Assembly (NCBI RefSeq): GCF_002993975.1
Contig: NZ_POSO01000001.1
Coordinates: 212,610-276,609, forward strand
Length of the DNA: 64,000 bases
Source of the DNA: Apilactobacillus micheneri
Lineage (GTDB): Bacteria > Bacillota > Bacilli > Lactobacillales > Lactobacillaceae
Direction of reading: 5' to 3'
Shown here: one piece after another, positions 52,261 to 63,137 of the stretch
Layout of the letters: each line of letters starts with the position of its first letter
Position numbering within the stretch: position 1 is the stretch's first letter
Program-made: the position numbers and the translations under genes
Notes under the pieces: generated by a model
What the model was told of the DNA's origin: nothing
Database searches by the model: none
The model's input: only the letters and a program-made list of their open reading frames with translations

Positions 52261-53220
52261 ATGCAAACTTTTGATTACAATAATGTTCAACTATTACCAG
52301 AAAAATGCATCATTAAAAGCCGTAAAGAAGCTGATACAACAATTAAATTTGGTCCTCATACTTTCAAATTGCCGGTTGTACCTGCTAATATGCAAACCGT
52401 TATTGATGAAAATTTGGCTACTTGGTTAGCAAGCAATGATTATTTTTATGTAATGCATCGTTTTCAACCAGCAGAACGTTTGGATTTTGTAAAAAGCATG
52501 CATCGAAAAAAATTATTTGCTTCAATTAGTGTTGGTATTAAAGACTCTGAATATAAATTTATTGATGAATTAAAGGATGATAAAGAAAGTCCTGAATATA
52601 TCACTATTGATGTTGCTCATGGCCATTCTGACTTCGTTATCAAAATGATTCACTATATTAAAGATAACTTACCCGAAACATTTTTAATTGTAGGTAATTT
52701 AGGTACTCCCGATGCTGTGCGTGAAATTGAACGTGCTGGTGCTGATGCAACTAAAATTGGCATTGGACCTGGTAAAGCATGTATCACTAAATACAAAACT
52801 GGTTTTGGTACTGGTGGTTGGCAATTATCTGCTCTTAAATGGTGTTCAAAAGTTGCAACTAAACCAATGATTGCTGATGGTGGAATTAGAACTAACGGCG
52901 ACTTAGCTAAATCCATTAAATTCGGTGCTTCTATGATTATGATTGGTTCTATGTTTGCTGGTCATTTAGAATCTCCTGGTGAAATTGTGGAAAAAGATGG
53001 TAAAAAGTTCAAACAATATTGGGGATCTGCATCTGCTAAACAAAAAGGTGCTCGTCACAATGTTGAAGGACGTCAATTACTGATTCCATATCGTGGCAAA
53101 ATTAACGATACTCTTACTGAAATGCAAGAAGATCTTCAATCAGCGATTTCATATGCTGGTGGTAAAGATCTAATGGCATTAAGAAAGGTTAATTATGTAT
53201 TAGTTGATAGTATTGATTAG
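52261..53220 (+). CDS. guaC: GMP reductase
   Basis: Deaminates GMP to IMP with NADPH, returning guanine nucleotides to the purA route. The catalytic loop [11 protein letters not shown] with its cysteine and the Asp-Gly-Gly substrate site ([10 protein letters not shown]) are present. The 319 residues match the GuaC2 type of Gram-positives. Pairing with purA makes metabolic sense: guanine to IMP to AMP. Confidence 0.95.
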   Translation: MQTFDYNNVQLLPEKCIIKSRKEADTTIKFGPHTFKLPVVPANMQTVIDENLATWLASNDYFYVMHRFQPAERLDFVKSMHRKKLFASISVGIKDSEYKFIDELKDDKESPEYITIDVAHGHSDFVIKMIHYIKDNLPETFLIVGNLGTPDAVREIERAGADATKIGIGPGKACITKYKTGFGTGGWQLSALKWCSKVATKPMIADGGIRTNGDLAKSIKFGASMIMIGSMFAGHLESPGEIVEKDGKKFKQYWGSASAKQKGARHNVEGRQLLIPYRGKINDTLTEMQEDLQSAISYAGGKDLMALRKVNYVLVDSID

Positions 53221-53322
53221 TTAAGCATATTATTATTTATAATCAATATAATATGATATAATTTTTAAGTTTGGTTAGGTTACCAATAGACATAAATCAT
53301 ATTAAAAGGTTGTATTATATAA

Positions 53323-53544
53323 ATGGAAAAAATGAATATAACAAACGAAACATACAAAGACTTACAGATAGTTAAACATATTAATTGTATGACTTATGAT
53401 CAATCAGTAATTCAAATGTTAATTGAGTTTTATCAAAAACATGCTAGTGATGGGGAAATAAGTGTCTTTAATACAATGAAAAAAATTTATAAAAATAAAG
53501 CGTTGAGAAATATTCTCAACGCTTTATTTTTATTATTCCTTTAA
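53323..53544 (+). CDS. Small hypothetical protein, 73 residues, crossing a terminator
   Basis: A frame with its own TATAAT-like promoter upstream (around 53255) but a weak ribosome binding site (AAAAGG). The product [40 protein letters not shown] resembles short ribbon-helix-helix-like proteins. The frame continues through a perfect 17-base terminator stem, so its last 18 residues ([17 protein letters not shown]) are hairpin sequence. The N-terminal part is conserved-looking; the C-terminal part may be artefactual and the real gene could end elsewhere. No function is assigned. Confidence 0.45.
   Translation: MEKMNITNETYKDLQIVKHINCMTYDQSVIQMLIEFYQKHASDGEISVFNTMKKIYKNKALRNILNALFLLFL
53493..53529. 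terminator. Long perfect terminator hairpin after pyrD
   Basis: AAATAAAGCGTTGAGAA (53493-53509) pairs perfectly with TTCTCAACGCTTTATTT (53513-53529), a 17-base stem with a 3-base loop. It lies just after the pyrD stop and serves the minus-strand operon; it also falls inside the 73-residue plus-strand frame. Confidence 0.9.
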
Positions 53545-54465
53545 TTTTCCCCTAAACTCATCTAATGAATGATATCCTTTGGCTTTCATTATTTCAATTA
53601 ATTCATTATTGATACGTTGAAAGGCTCCAAGCCCTTCTTCATATAACTGCGTCCCAATTGAAACCATATTAGCACCACAAAGAACGTGCGCAAAAGCATC
53701 TTTACCACTGGTAATACCACCAGTTCCGATAATATTGATTGAAGCATTTAAACGTTGACGTAAAGCTCTAACATTAGCCAATGCAGTCGGTAACGCAATA
53801 GCACCGCCAATACCACCAAAACCACATTTAGGTTTCAAAACTACACTTTCTTTTTCCACATCAACCCACATACCATTACCAATAGAATTAATGGTATTCA
53901 CATGACTAAGTGGATATTGGTTTAATATTTTAGCAATTTTATCGAAATGTACTAAATCGAAGTATGGTGGCAATTTAATTCCTAAAGGCTTTTTGAAAAA
54001 TGCAAAAATCTCTTTTAACATTTGATTGGAACTTGCAAAATCATAGGCCATTTGTGGTTTACCAATTACATTAGGGCAAGAAAGATTCAATTCGGTTAAT
54101 CCTTGATATTTGGAATCTTGAATTTGATGTAATAGTTCTAAATCTTCTTCTTTGGACATCCCAGCTATTGATAAAATAGTTGGTTTTTGGATGTTTGAAT
54201 GAGTTACATAGTCTAAATAAAATTGAAATCCTTCATTAGGTAAACCCATCGAATTAATTGATCCAGCTGGTAGTGAATGATAACGAGGTAACGGATTACC
54301 AAAGCGACTGTTTGGTGTTGCACTCTTGGTTACTAAGCCACCAGAATAATGATCATTCATTAATTCTTCTAGCTCTTTTTTACTTTGACAATGAATGCCA
54401 GATGCATTTAAGAAAAGATTTTTAAATTGAGTATTTTGAATTTTAGATGATAAATCAACAGTCAT
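53533..54465 (-). CDS. pyrD: Dihydroorotate dehydrogenase, class 1A
   Basis: Oxidises dihydroorotate to orotate in pyrimidine synthesis. The 310-residue protein has the catalytic cysteine in [19 protein letters not shown] and the FMN site typical of class 1 enzymes; no PyrK electron-transfer subunit is encoded, which points to the fumarate-using class 1A. Two GxGGI-type phosphate loops ([20 protein letters not shown]) are seen. It is the last gene of the pyr operon, ending at a terminator. Confidence 0.9.
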   Translation of the reverse strand: MTVDLSSKIQNTQFKNLFLNASGIHCQSKKELEELMNDHYSGGLVTKSATPNSRFGNPLPRYHSLPAGSINSMGLPNEGFQFYLDYVTHSNIQKPTILSIAGMSKEEDLELLHQIQDSKYQGLTELNLSCPNVIGKPQMAYDFASSNQMLKEIFAFFKKPLGIKLPPYFDLVHFDKIAKILNQYPLSHVNTINSIGNGMWVDVEKESVVLKPKCGFGGIGGAIALPTALANVRALRQRLNASINIIGTGGITSGKDAFAHVLCGANMVSIGTQLYEEGLGAFQRINNELIEIMKAKGYHSLDEFRGKLKE

Positions 54466-54482
54466 ATAAATAATTCCTCCTA

Positions 54483-57400
54483 TTATAGCGCAGTTACGTC
54501 AAATGCTTGTGCTTCGAGTACTGTCAACAGTGATGCTACTGTATCTAAGGCTGTAAATAATGGTACTGAGCTTTCAATTGCAGCCCCTCTAATTTTAGCT
54601 TCATCATCAAATGTAGTATTCGAATTATCAATCGTATTAACAACTAATTGTAAGTGATGATTATATAATTCAGTTACTGGATTAATCGCATCTTTGTTAG
54701 CAACTTTTCCAACACATTTAGTTTTTAGGCCACCTTTTGCAAAATATTCTTGAGTATTTTTAGTGGCCTCAATTTGAAAACCTAAATGGCGAAAATGTTT
54801 TGCTAAATTCAAAGCCGTTGCTTTATCTTCATCAGCTACCGTAAATAAGATAGTCCCCGTATTTGGCACTTGAATACCTGAAGCAATAAATGATTTATAT
54901 AAAGCTTTAGAAAAGCTCTTATCTGATCCCATCGCTTCACCGGTTGATTTCATTTCTGGTCCTAAAGTATTATCTACCAATGGCAATTTAGAAAAACTAA
55001 ATACTGGTGATTTAACGCTAATCCTTTTAGCCTTCTTAACTAGACCGGTTTCATATCCCATTTCTGAAAGTTTGTGATTGAGCATCACTTTAGTTGCTAA
55101 TTGAGTCATTGGCATCTTCGTCACCTTAGACATAAAAGGCACTGTTCTAGAAGCACGTGGATTAACTTCAATGATATATGCTTTACCATCTTTAATGACA
55201 AATTGAACATTCATTAAACCTTTAGTGTTTAAAGCTTTCGCTAATTTAATCGAGTCATCTTCAATTTGTTTTTGTACACTTTGATGCATTTGTTGTGGTG
55301 GATAAACACCCATTGAATCTCCAGAATGTACTCCTGCTCTTTCAACATGTTCTAAGATTCCAGGAATAACTACTGTTTCACCGTCAGAAATAACATCAAC
55401 TTCTGCTTCTGAACCTAGTAAGTAGGAGTCAATTAGCACTGGATGATCATTAGAAACCTTCACTGCATTTTGCATATAGTGATTTAACTCATCATCGTTA
55501 TTCACAATTTCCATTGCTTTTCCACCTAATACATACGATGGCCTAATCATAACGGGATAACCAATTCGATTAGCAATTTTTACAGCTTCCTTTGTGTCAG
55601 TGGCTGTATCACCCTCGGGTTGTGGTAAATTTAATTGCTTAATAACTTCATCAAATTGGTGACGATCTTCAGCACGATTAATATCATCAACGGTAGTCCC
55701 TAGTATTTTTACACCTCTTTTATGCAAGGCTTCAGCTAAGTTAATTGCTGTTTGACCACCAAATTGTAAAATGACGCCTTCTGGTTTTTCCAAATCTATT
55801 ACATTTAATACATCCTCTAAAGTTAATGGCTCAAAATATAATTTATCTGAAATCGAAAAATCAGTCGAGACAGTCTCGGGATTAGAATTCATAATAATGG
55901 CTTCATATCCTAATTTCTGAATGGTTTGTACTCCATGAACAGTTGCATAGTCAAACTCAACTCCCTGACCAATTCTAATGGGTCCAGATCCTAAAACTAA
56001 TACTGATGGTTGATTGGTTTTGATTGATTCATTTTCTTGTTCATAAGTTGAGTAGTAATAAGGAGTGTATGATTCGAATTCGCCCGCTGAAGTATCAACC
56101 ATTTTATAAACAGGAGTAATGTTATTTTGTTTTCTTAAATCACGAATTTCATTTTCACTTTGCTGCCATAATTTAGCTATTTCGGTATCATTAAAGCCAT
56201 ATTGTTTGGCTGTTTCTAATAGTTCAATGGAATGATTGTTCTTTAATTCATTTTCAATTTCAATAATATGTTTAATTTTGTCTAAGAAGAAAATATTAAT
56301 TTTAGTTATTTCGGATATCTTTTCAATTTTGATATTCCGACGAATTAATTCTGCTATTGAAAAGATCCGATCATCAGTAGCCGGCATTAAGTTAGCTATT
56401 AAATCATTTGTAGATATCTTTTTGTAATCTTCATTATCGAAATAGGTTTTACCAATTTCTAGTGATCGAATAGCTTTTAATATAGATTCTCCAAAAGTTC
56501 TACCAATGGCCATAACTTCACCGGTGGCTTTCATCTGAGTGCCTAGGTGGTTATCAGCACTAGTAAATTTATCAAATGGCCAACGTGGAATTTTAGTGAC
56601 TACATAATCTAGAGCTGGTTCAAATTGTGCTAACGTTGTTTGAGTAATTGGATTTTTAATCTCATCTAGATTTAAACCAACTGCAATCTTAGCGGCCAAT
56701 TTGGCAATCGGATAACCTGTTGCCTTAGAAGCTAACGCAGATGATCGAGATACCCTAGGATTAACTTCAATAATGTAATATTGCATGCTATTTTCACTTA
56801 TTGCCATTTGAACATTACATCCACCTTCAATATGTAAATTCCGAATTATTTTCAAGGCGGCATCACGCATCATTTCATATTCACGATCAGATAGAGTTTG
56901 AACTGGTGAAGTCACAATTGAATCACCAGTGTGAATACCAACAGGGTCTACATTCTCCATTGAACAAACAATCATGGCGTTATCTTTATGGTCGCGCATA
57001 ACTTCCATTTCAATTTCTTTGTATCCCATAATTGAACGTTCTACTAAGATCTGATTGATCGGTGATAATCTTAGTCCATTATGAGCAATTTCTTTAAATT
57101 CATCTAAATCATATGCAAAACCGCCACCAGTACCGCCTAAAGTATAAGCAGGTCTAATTACAAGTGGAAAACCAATTTTGTTAGCAAAGTTGACTGCCTC
57201 ATCCATACTATTTACCGTCTTTGATTCTGGAACCGGCTCTGAAATTTTAAGCATCAATTCTTTAAATCTTTCGCGATCTTCAGCCTCTTCAATTGAATCT
57301 AATTTAGTACCCAGCAGTTCAACATTAAATTCTTTTAAGATTCCCGAATCAGACAATTCTTTAGCCATATTTAGACCTGTCTGCCCTCCCAATGTTGGTA

Positions 57401-57659
57401 GGATAGCATCTGGTAATTCTTGGCGGATGATTTTGCTAACAAAGTCAACGGTTATTGGTTCAATAAAAACTTTATCGGCAATTTCGGTATCAGTCATAAT
57501 TGTAGCTGGATTAGAATTAATCAAGATTACTTGATAACCCTCTTCTTTTAATGATAGACATGCCTGTGAACCAGAATAATCAAATTCAGCAGCTTGTCCA
57601 ATCACAATTGGGCCTGAACCAATCACTAAAATTTTCTTAATATCTGTACGTTTTGGCAT
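54483..57659 (-). CDS. carB: Carbamoyl-phosphate synthase, large subunit
   Basis: Makes carbamoyl phosphate from bicarbonate, ammonia and ATP. The 1058 residues contain two homologous ATP-grasp halves, each starting with an [18 protein letters not shown] or [20 protein letters not shown] motif, and a C-terminal MGS-like regulatory domain. All conserved glycine loops are intact. Its ATG shares one base with the carA stop (TAATG), so the two subunits are translationally coupled. Confidence 0.95.
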   Translation of the reverse strand: MPKRTDIKKILVIGSGPIVIGQAAEFDYSGSQACLSLKEEGYQVILINSNPATIMTDTEIADKVFIEPITVDFVSKIIRQELPDAILPTLGGQTGLNMAKELSDSGILKEFNVELLGTKLDSIEEAEDRERFKELMLKISEPVPESKTVNSMDEAVNFANKIGFPLVIRPAYTLGGTGGGFAYDLDEFKEIAHNGLRLSPINQILVERSIMGYKEIEMEVMRDHKDNAMIVCSMENVDPVGIHTGDSIVTSPVQTLSDREYEMMRDAALKIIRNLHIEGGCNVQMAISENSMQYYIIEVNPRVSRSSALASKATGYPIAKLAAKIAVGLNLDEIKNPITQTTLAQFEPALDYVVTKIPRWPFDKFTSADNHLGTQMKATGEVMAIGRTFGESILKAIRSLEIGKTYFDNEDYKKISTNDLIANLMPATDDRIFSIAELIRRNIKIEKISEITKINIFFLDKIKHIIEIENELKNNHSIELLETAKQYGFNDTEIAKLWQQSENEIRDLRKQNNITPVYKMVDTSAGEFESYTPYYYSTYEQENESIKTNQPSVLVLGSGPIRIGQGVEFDYATVHGVQTIQKLGYEAIIMNSNPETVSTDFSISDKLYFEPLTLEDVLNVIDLEKPEGVILQFGGQTAINLAEALHKRGVKILGTTVDDINRAEDRHQFDEVIKQLNLPQPEGDTATDTKEAVKIANRIGYPVMIRPSYVLGGKAMEIVNNDDELNHYMQNAVKVSNDHPVLIDSYLLGSEAEVDVISDGETVVIPGILEHVERAGVHSGDSMGVYPPQQMHQSVQKQIEDDSIKLAKALNTKGLMNVQFVIKDGKAYIIEVNPRASRTVPFMSKVTKMPMTQLATKVMLNHKLSEMGYETGLVKKAKRISVKSPVFSFSKLPLVDNTLGPEMKSTGEAMGSDKSFSKALYKSFIASGIQVPNTGTILFTVADEDKATALNLAKHFRHLGFQIEATKNTQEYFAKGGLKTKCVGKVANKDAINPVTELYNHHLQLVVNTIDNSNTTFDDEAKIRGAAIESSVPLFTALDTVASLLTVLEAQAFDVTAL

Positions 57660-58738
57660 TATTTATTCCCCACTTTCTGATTTGCATTCATTGCATCAAT
57701 AAACTCATCAAATACATATTCTGCATCGTGTGGTCCTGGAGAAGCATCTGGATGATATTGAACAGAAAATGCTGGAAGATGTTTTAATTTTAGTCCTTCA
57801 ACAGTCCCATCATTAATTTCTCTTTGTGTCACTTCTAAATCAGTGCCTTTTAATGATGATTCATCAACCGCATAACCATGATTTTGCGAGGTAAAGTTAG
57901 TCCTAATCTGCTTTTCATCTTTTACAGCATGATTAAATCCACGATGGCCAAATTTCATTTTGTATGTTTTGGCTCCGTTGGCTAGAGCAAATAACTGATG
58001 ACCCATACAAATTCCTAAAACTGGTAATTGCTGTTCTAATGATTTAATCGTTGGTAAAGCATATGCAATACTTTCTGGATTTCCAGGACCATTTGATAGC
58101 AACAATCCGTCAGGATCAACTTTCATAATCTCTTCAGCGCTAGTATCAGAAGGAAAAACAATGACGTTGACATTTCGTTTAGCTAAGGCTCTTAAAATCG
58201 AATCTTTCAAGCCAAAATCTATCATCGCAACTCGTAATCCACTATTGGGAGCTTGATAGATACTATTAGTAGATGCTAATTGAGCAGATGAACTTGCTAA
58301 TGGACTTTTAAAGGCATCATTGATAACTTTCTTGTCTAAGCTATCTACTATAATTGCTTCCATTGATCCATACAATCTTAATTCTTTTGATAACGCCCGA
58401 GTATCAATTCCTGAAATTCCTGGTAAATCTTCCCTTTCAGCATATTGTTGCAATGTCATCTTGCTTCGCCAATTACCAGTAAGACGGGCCAATTCTTTCA
58501 CAATAATTGCATTTACTGCTGGGTGTAAGCTTTCCATATCATCTTGATTAATACCATAATTACCAATCAATGGATAAGTAAATACCAACATCTGACCATC
58601 ATAACTAGCATCCGTCATACTTTCTTGATAACCTGTCATCCCCGTAGAAAAAACTAGCTCTCCATGAATCATTTTTTTAGAACCAAACCCATTCCCTTTA
58701 TAAATAGATCCATTTTTCAATACCAAGTAACGTTTCAT
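57659..58738 (-). CDS. carA: Carbamoyl-phosphate synthase, small subunit
   Basis: Glutaminase subunit delivering ammonia to CarB. The C-terminal class I amidotransferase has its cysteine in [13 protein letters not shown] and the His in [16 protein letters not shown]. The 359 residues are normal. It overlaps pyrC and carB by one base each (TAATG), and is unlinked to arginine genes here. Confidence 0.95.
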   Translation of the reverse strand: MKRYLVLKNGSIYKGNGFGSKKMIHGELVFSTGMTGYQESMTDASYDGQMLVFTYPLIGNYGINQDDMESLHPAVNAIIVKELARLTGNWRSKMTLQQYAEREDLPGISGIDTRALSKELRLYGSMEAIIVDSLDKKVINDAFKSPLASSSAQLASTNSIYQAPNSGLRVAMIDFGLKDSILRALAKRNVNVIVFPSDTSAEEIMKVDPDGLLLSNGPGNPESIAYALPTIKSLEQQLPVLGICMGHQLFALANGAKTYKMKFGHRGFNHAVKDEKQIRTNFTSQNHGYAVDESSLKGTDLEVTQREINDGTVEGLKLKHLPAFSVQYHPDASPGPHDAEYVFDEFIDAMNANQKVGNK

Positions 58739-60006
58739 TAGTAATTACCCCCATTTTGATAAACTAATTTGCCTGCTACAAAAGTTGCCATTGTTTTTCC
58801 ATAGACTTTTTCACCAATAAATGGTGAATTTTTACCTTTGGATAAAAAGTTTTTAGCATCAATCTTATACGGATGTACTAAGTTCATAATGGTTAAGTCA
58901 GCTGGTGACCCTACTTTTATTACACCAGCATTAATATTAAATTTTTGTGCTGGATTTTTACTCATCCAATTAATTAAGGTTTGCATATCAACTAATCCAC
59001 TTTTTACAAAATTCGTATAAATTAAACTAAAAGCTGTTTCTAACCCAACAATACCGAATGCAGAAGTTAACATTGAACCAGATTTCTCTTTTTCACTATG
59101 TGGAGCATGATCAGTTGCTATCATATCAATGGTTCCATCTAGTAAGCCGCCAATTAATGCTTTTCGATCAGTAGGTGTTCTCAGTGGTGGATTCATTTTC
59201 ATCATTGGATTATCCATTTCAATCATTTCATCGTCTAATAATAAATGATGAGGTGAAACTTCAGCAGTTACATTTACTCCTTCTTTTTTAGCAATTCTTA
59301 GTAAATCCACTGACTCTTTGGTTGAAATATGAGCAACATGGTAGTGAACTCCAGAAGCTTTAGCTAAAACCAAATCGCGTGCTAACTGACTAGCTTCTGA
59401 TAATGGATTCATTCCTGGTAAACATAATTTGTCAGCAGCTGATCCTGCATTCATCACACCACCGTTGATTAAACTATCATCTTCAACATGGGCAGAAATT
59501 GGTTTATTCACTAATTTTGCTTGAAGCATCGCTTGATACATTGTTTCAGCATCTTGAACGCCATGTCCATCATTAGTAAATCCAATTGCTCCTAATTTAG
59601 CCATCTTTTCAATATCAGAAGTTTTATATGCAATTAAATTGCTCGAGATGGCAGCAAATTGATAAATATTGATCAAGCTCTTCTTTTTATTTCTTTCAAG
59701 CTGTTCTTTTAAAACTTCGGGATTATCAATTGCTGGCCTTACATTGGGCATGGCAAGGACACTAGTAAATCCACCATGTGCAGCTGCCTTACTACCAGTT
59801 GCAATTGTTTCTTTATAAGTTAATCCGGGGTCTCTAAAATGAACATGCACATCAACCAATCCTGGTAAAATCGTATGATGTTTGGCATCAAATATTTGAG
59901 CATCATCTTCCATAATTTCTGGTGCAATTGAAGTAATAACTCCATTTTCAATTAAAAGGTCGACTAAATTATTATTTAAAATTGTGTGCTTAATTAATAG
60001 CTTCAT
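58738..60006 (-). CDS. pyrC: Dihydroorotase
   Basis: Cyclises carbamoyl aspartate to dihydroorotate. The zinc-binding DVHVHFRDPGLTYKE and the later IATDHAPHSEKEK motif are the signatures of class I dihydroorotases. The 422 residues match the longer Gram-positive type. It overlaps pyrB and carA by one base each. Confidence 0.95.
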   Translation of the reverse strand: MKLLIKHTILNNNLVDLLIENGVITSIAPEIMEDDAQIFDAKHHTILPGLVDVHVHFRDPGLTYKETIATGSKAAAHGGFTSVLAMPNVRPAIDNPEVLKEQLERNKKKSLINIYQFAAISSNLIAYKTSDIEKMAKLGAIGFTNDGHGVQDAETMYQAMLQAKLVNKPISAHVEDDSLINGGVMNAGSAADKLCLPGMNPLSEASQLARDLVLAKASGVHYHVAHISTKESVDLLRIAKKEGVNVTAEVSPHHLLLDDEMIEMDNPMMKMNPPLRTPTDRKALIGGLLDGTIDMIATDHAPHSEKEKSGSMLTSAFGIVGLETAFSLIYTNFVKSGLVDMQTLINWMSKNPAQKFNINAGVIKVGSPADLTIMNLVHPYKIDAKNFLSKGKNSPFIGEKVYGKTMATFVAGKLVYQNGGNY

Positions 60007-60926
60007 TATTTGTCCTCCAAGTATTTATTCAATACAGTTATAAGAATTGCCATTCTTGCGTAAACGCCATTGTTCATTTGTCTAAAAATTCTTGAATTAG
60101 ATGATTCAACTAATTGCGAAGCAATTTCAACATCCCGATTAACTGGTGCTGGATGCATAATAATAGCTTTATTTTTCATTTTTGCTGCCCTTTGTTTAGT
60201 CAATCCATAATCTTCAAAATAATTTTGATTGGTAAATTTTGATACCAATTCATGATTTAGTCTTTCTAGTTGCACCCTTAACATCATTACAACATCTAAT
60301 TTATCGATAATTTCATCAATGGTTACATAGGTGCCAAATTTATCAAAATCTTTTGGATACCATGCTTTGGGTCCAGCAAAATATATATTTGCACCTAGTC
60401 TTTGCAAAATTTCCGCATCTGATCTAGCAACTCTTGAATGCACTAAATCACCAATAATTCCAATACTCAATCCAGCAAATTTGTGGAATTCATCGTCAAT
60501 AGTTACTAAATCTAACAAACTTTGTGAAGGATGTTGACCACTACCATCACCGGCATTGACCAATGAAATGTTGATATTAGGATCTTTAGATAATTCTTGA
60601 TACCATCCTGTAAGTTTATGTCTAATCACTAGGCAATCCATTCCAATTGCTTGTAGTGTTTTAATAGTGTCTGATAAAGATTCACCTTTCTTCATTGAAC
60701 TAGTTTGCGGATTAATGTTGAAAGTTTGTATTCCTAATTTACGCTGTGCCATTTCAAATGAGGTATGGGTTCTAGTACTATTTTCAAAAAATAAATTAGC
60801 TGCATATATTGGTTTTTTAAATTTAATTTGCTTACCATTTCTAAATTTATGTGCTAATAAAATCATTTTTTTAATTTCATCATTTGAAAATTCATTAATA
60901 TTTAAAAAATTCATATCTAAAGTCAT
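60006..60926 (-). CDS. pyrB: Aspartate carbamoyltransferase, catalytic subunit
   Basis: Condenses carbamoyl phosphate and aspartate, the first committed step in pyrimidine synthesis. The carbamoyl phosphate site ENSTRTHTSFEMAQRKLG and the HPAPVNRD aspartate site are present. With the ATG of MTLDMNFL the length is 306 residues; GGAAGGAG sits just upstream. First structural gene of the operon, following the PyrR leader. No pyrI regulatory subunit is present. Confidence 0.95.
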   Translation of the reverse strand: MTLDMNFLNINEFSNDEIKKMILLAHKFRNGKQIKFKKPIYAANLFFENSTRTHTSFEMAQRKLGIQTFNINPQTSSMKKGESLSDTIKTLQAIGMDCLVIRHKLTGWYQELSKDPNINISLVNAGDGSGQHPSQSLLDLVTIDDEFHKFAGLSIGIIGDLVHSRVARSDAEILQRLGANIYFAGPKAWYPKDFDKFGTYVTIDEIIDKLDVVMMLRVQLERLNHELVSKFTNQNYFEDYGLTKQRAAKMKNKAIIMHPAPVNRDVEIASQLVESSNSRIFRQMNNGVYARMAILITVLNKYLEDK

Positions 60927-60951
60927 TGCAACTCCTTCCAAAATTATAAAA

Positions 60952-61202
60952 AAAGCACCTTACTACACAGAGTAAGGTGCTTTAGATGGACTGGTATTGT
61001 TACTTAAATCCAATGTACCCTCTCTGGAGTAACTTAATTGAAATAAAAAAGACTTTCTGAAAATTCAGAAAGTCCCAAGGTTGGTCTAAAAGTATCCACT
61101 TATATCCCATATTTTATAACCCTTGGTGACTCTCTGGTCAGCTATTAAAAGGTCTTTCGTATTTGTTATTTATAATAATAGCACAAATCTTAATATTTAC
61201 AA
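60952..61202 (-). promoter_or_regulatory. pyr operon promoter and two tandem PyrR-type attenuators
   Basis: On the minus strand a TTGTAA (61197-61202) and TATTAT (61175-61180) pair is followed by two modules in series. Site 1 (61121-61140) has ACCAGAGAG with the loop sequence expected of a PyrR-binding RNA and leads to terminator 1 (GACTTTCTGAA 61051-61061 / TTCAGAAAGTC 61064-61074). Site 2 (61010-61027) has CCAGAGAGGG and leads to terminator 2 (60952-60964 / 60971-60983), just before pyrB. The CAGAGAG loop is the known PyrR recognition element. PyrR with UMP would stabilise termination twice. No pyrR gene is in the window. Confidence 0.85.
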
Positions 61203-61208
61203 GCTACA

Positions 61209-61246
61209 AAAAAAGACATGGATTAAAAAATCCATGTCTTTTTTAT
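61209..61246 (-). terminator. Terminator after the first LysM gene
   Basis: AAAAGACATGGA pairs with TCCATGTCTTTT (61211-61242) around an A-rich loop, followed by U's; it separates the LysM gene from the pyr promoter. Confidence 0.85.
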
Positions 61247-61285
61247 ATCAGATGAGTAATTATAGTTAATGCTTAAGATTAAATC

Positions 61286-61891
61286 TTAGTACCAACCATT
61301 TTGTTGCCAGAATGATTGAGCATTTTCCCATGAACCATAACGTGATTGAACATATTGGTTAGCAACTCTTTCTTGATTTGCTTCAGAATAGTCACCATTT
61401 AAATAACTCTTATCTAGTTGGTAACGACCATAGTATTGGCCGTTTGAAGCATTGTATGAACCACTTGATTCATGAGATGCAATCCATTCTTTAGCTGAGT
61501 TATCACCAGTTGATGCAGATGTATTTTGAGTAGTTGTTGATTGTGTTTGTTGAGCTGGTTGAGTTTGAGCTGAGTTTGCTTGAACTGATTGTGATTGAGT
61601 AGTTTGTTGATTATTTGCACTAGCATTACTTGGTAATGTTAATTGTTCACCAACATAAATCATAAAATCAGATGTTTTGTTGTTTGCTTGTTCTAATGAA
61701 TCTAATGAAACATTATTTTGTTGAGCTAAACTCCATAGAGTATCACCAGACTTAACAGTAACTTTTGTTTGGTCTGCATTTGTATTTGTAGTTTGATCAG
61801 CATTGGCAGAACCAGCACTTGCGATGAATAAACCTGCAGCAGCTGCAGTTACGACTAACATTGACTTAATATTGTTTAACTTAATAATAAT
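61286..61891 (-). CDS. Secreted LysM protein with C-terminal Apf-like module (ATT start)
   Basis: About 201 residues: signal peptide (IIIKLNNIKSMLVVTAAAAGLFIASAGSANA), one LysM (VTVKSGDTLWSLAQQNNVSLDSLEQAN), a Gln/Thr/Ser-rich spacer, and the WIASHESSGSYNASNGQYYGRYQL to FWQQNGWY module. The module resembles the Apf/SceD group. LysM would bind peptidoglycan; hydrolase activity is possible but unproven. AGGAG (61898-61902) is followed by four in-frame ATT codons after a TGA; no ATG, GTG or TTG occurs until an ATG 30 bases further on, which would remove the basic n-region of the signal. I take the ATT six bases from the SD. Confidence 0.8.
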   Translation of the reverse strand: MIIKLNNIKSMLVVTAAAAGLFIASAGSANADQTTNTNADQTKVTVKSGDTLWSLAQQNNVSLDSLEQANNKTSDFMIYVGEQLTLPSNASANNQQTTQSQSVQANSAQTQPAQQTQSTTTQNTSASTGDNSAKEWIASHESSGSYNASNGQYYGRYQLDKSYLNGDYSEANQERVANQYVQSRYGSWENAQSFWQQNGWY

Positions 61892-62222
61892 AATTCACTC
61901 CTATAAAAATCTATATCTTGTAATTCGATAATTTTCCAAAGTGTTAATCGCTATTGATTAACTGTTTCATATAGTACATGCTAATCATTACATAGACTTC
62001 TCATGAAAATTAAAATAATAGCTTTTTTCGTAATAATGTCTTACTTATGTAATATAAAGACATACTAGTTGAACAAAACGCTATTAGATCAACATTTTAA
62101 AATTAAGCAAAATAAGATTAAAAAATATAATATTCATTAATTTTTTTATAAATAAGGGTTGATTTTTGAAAATAGCCCCCTTTGGGGTCATTAAAATTTA
62201 TAATTTTAGAGAGTATTATATA
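61892..62222. other. Intergenic region upstream of the first LysM gene
   Basis: About 330 bases without an ORF I can support. It is AT-rich, apart from a GC patch around 62175 (AGCCCCCTTTGGGGTC). TGTAAT-type half sites are present (for example in the direct repeats near 62055) but with the wrong spacing for WalR. It probably holds the promoter and a long 5' leader of the downstream LysM gene; I see nothing else. Confidence 0.5.
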
Positions 62223-62254
62223 AAAATGCATCGAAATTAATCGATGCATTTTTT
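62223..62254 (-). terminator. Terminator after the second LysM gene
   Basis: AAAATGCATCGA (62223-62234) pairs with TCGATGCATTTT (62241-62252), followed by U's on the minus strand. Confidence 0.88.
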
Positions 62255-62269
62255 AATTGGCATTTCTAA

Positions 62270-62872
62270 TTAATACCAACCATTTTGTTGCCAGAAAGAT
62301 TTAGCATTGTCCCATGAACCATAACGTGATTGAACATATTGATCAGCTGTTCTTTCTTGGTTAGCTGCAGAATAGTCCCCGTTTAATGAAGCTTTGGATA
62401 TTTGGTATTTACCATAATATTGTCCATTTGATGCTCCATATGAACCACTTGATTCGTGAGATGCAATCCAATCTTTAGCAGAATTAGAACTGCTAGAAGA
62501 ATTAGTAGAACTATTAGTTGATTGAGTCTGGTTAGTAGTTTGTTGTGAAGATTGTGCTTGTTGTGGTTGTACTTGCACATTATCACTAGCACTTGCTGAT
62601 TGAGCAGTACTTGGTAATACTAATTTTTCTCCAACATAAATAGTATCATTGGAAACATTTTGATTAGCTTGCTTCAAAGCATCTAATGAAACATTATGAT
62701 TTTGAGATAAGCTCCATAATGAATCACCAGATTTAACAGTTACTGTTTGTGTTTGTTGTGAATTAGAATTTGTGTTTTGATCCGCATTAGCGGCAGTGCC
62801 ACCTGCAATGAATAATCCGGCAGCGGCAACAGTTGCAAATAAAATTGATTTGATATTGTTTGGTTTAAAAAT
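62270..62872 (-). CDS. Secreted LysM protein with C-terminal Apf-like module (ATT start)
   Basis: About 200 residues: signal peptide (FKPNNIKSILFATVAAAGLFIAGGTAANA), LysM (VTVKSGDSLWSLSQNHNVSLDALKQAN), a Gln/Ser/Thr-rich spacer and the same C-terminal module (WIASHESSGSYGASNG to FWQQNGWY). The decisive point is the start: AGGAG (62880-62884) stands 7 bases before ATT (62870-62872). The next in-frame ATG/GTG/TTG is a TTG inside the LysM (LKQAN, 62675-62677), about 195 bases downstream; the signal peptide and half the LysM would be lost. ATT is therefore the only sensible start. A terminator follows. Confidence 0.85.
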   Translation of the reverse strand: MFKPNNIKSILFATVAAAGLFIAGGTAANADQNTNSNSQQTQTVTVKSGDSLWSLSQNHNVSLDALKQANQNVSNDTIYVGEKLVLPSTAQSASASDNVQVQPQQAQSSQQTTNQTQSTNSSTNSSSSSNSAKDWIASHESSGSYGASNGQYYGKYQISKASLNGDYSAANQERTADQYVQSRYGSWDNAKSFWQQNGWY

Positions 62873-63105
62873 AAAATCACTCCTGTAAGAAATCTTAAAT
62901 ATATTTTGTTTTCAATTGTTGTTTCTTAACCTTCGTCAATCAACTGACAACATCGTACAATTGTTTTTTTACATAACAGTTGCAAAACCGTTAAAAAATA
63001 TAGATTATTTGTAACAATGTTTTTGTAATGTAACTTTATGAAACTATAATATTAATTATGCCTGTGACAATAGGAATGATAGTTTTACAAATAAAATTTT
63101 ATATA

Positions 63106-63135
63106 AAAAAACATGTAGAAATTCTACATGTTTTT
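63106..63135 (-). terminator. Terminator after the third LysM gene
   Basis: AAAAACATGTAGAA (63107-63120) pairs with TTCTACATGTTTTT (63122-63135), with a T-rich tail on the minus strand. Confidence 0.85.
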
Positions 63136-63137
63136 CA

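Noticed and set aside
61862-62222. WalR box upstream of the first LysM gene
   Set aside because: TGTAAT half sites exist, but the spacing is 8 rather than 5, so the consensus is not met.
62270-62677. Second LysM gene starting at TTG (62675-62677)
   Set aside because: That start would remove the signal peptide and half of the LysM domain although both are intact in frame upstream, with an SD at the right place.
62990-63060. WalR box upstream of the second LysM gene
   Set aside because: TGTAAC and TGTAAT occur 8 bases apart, not 5.
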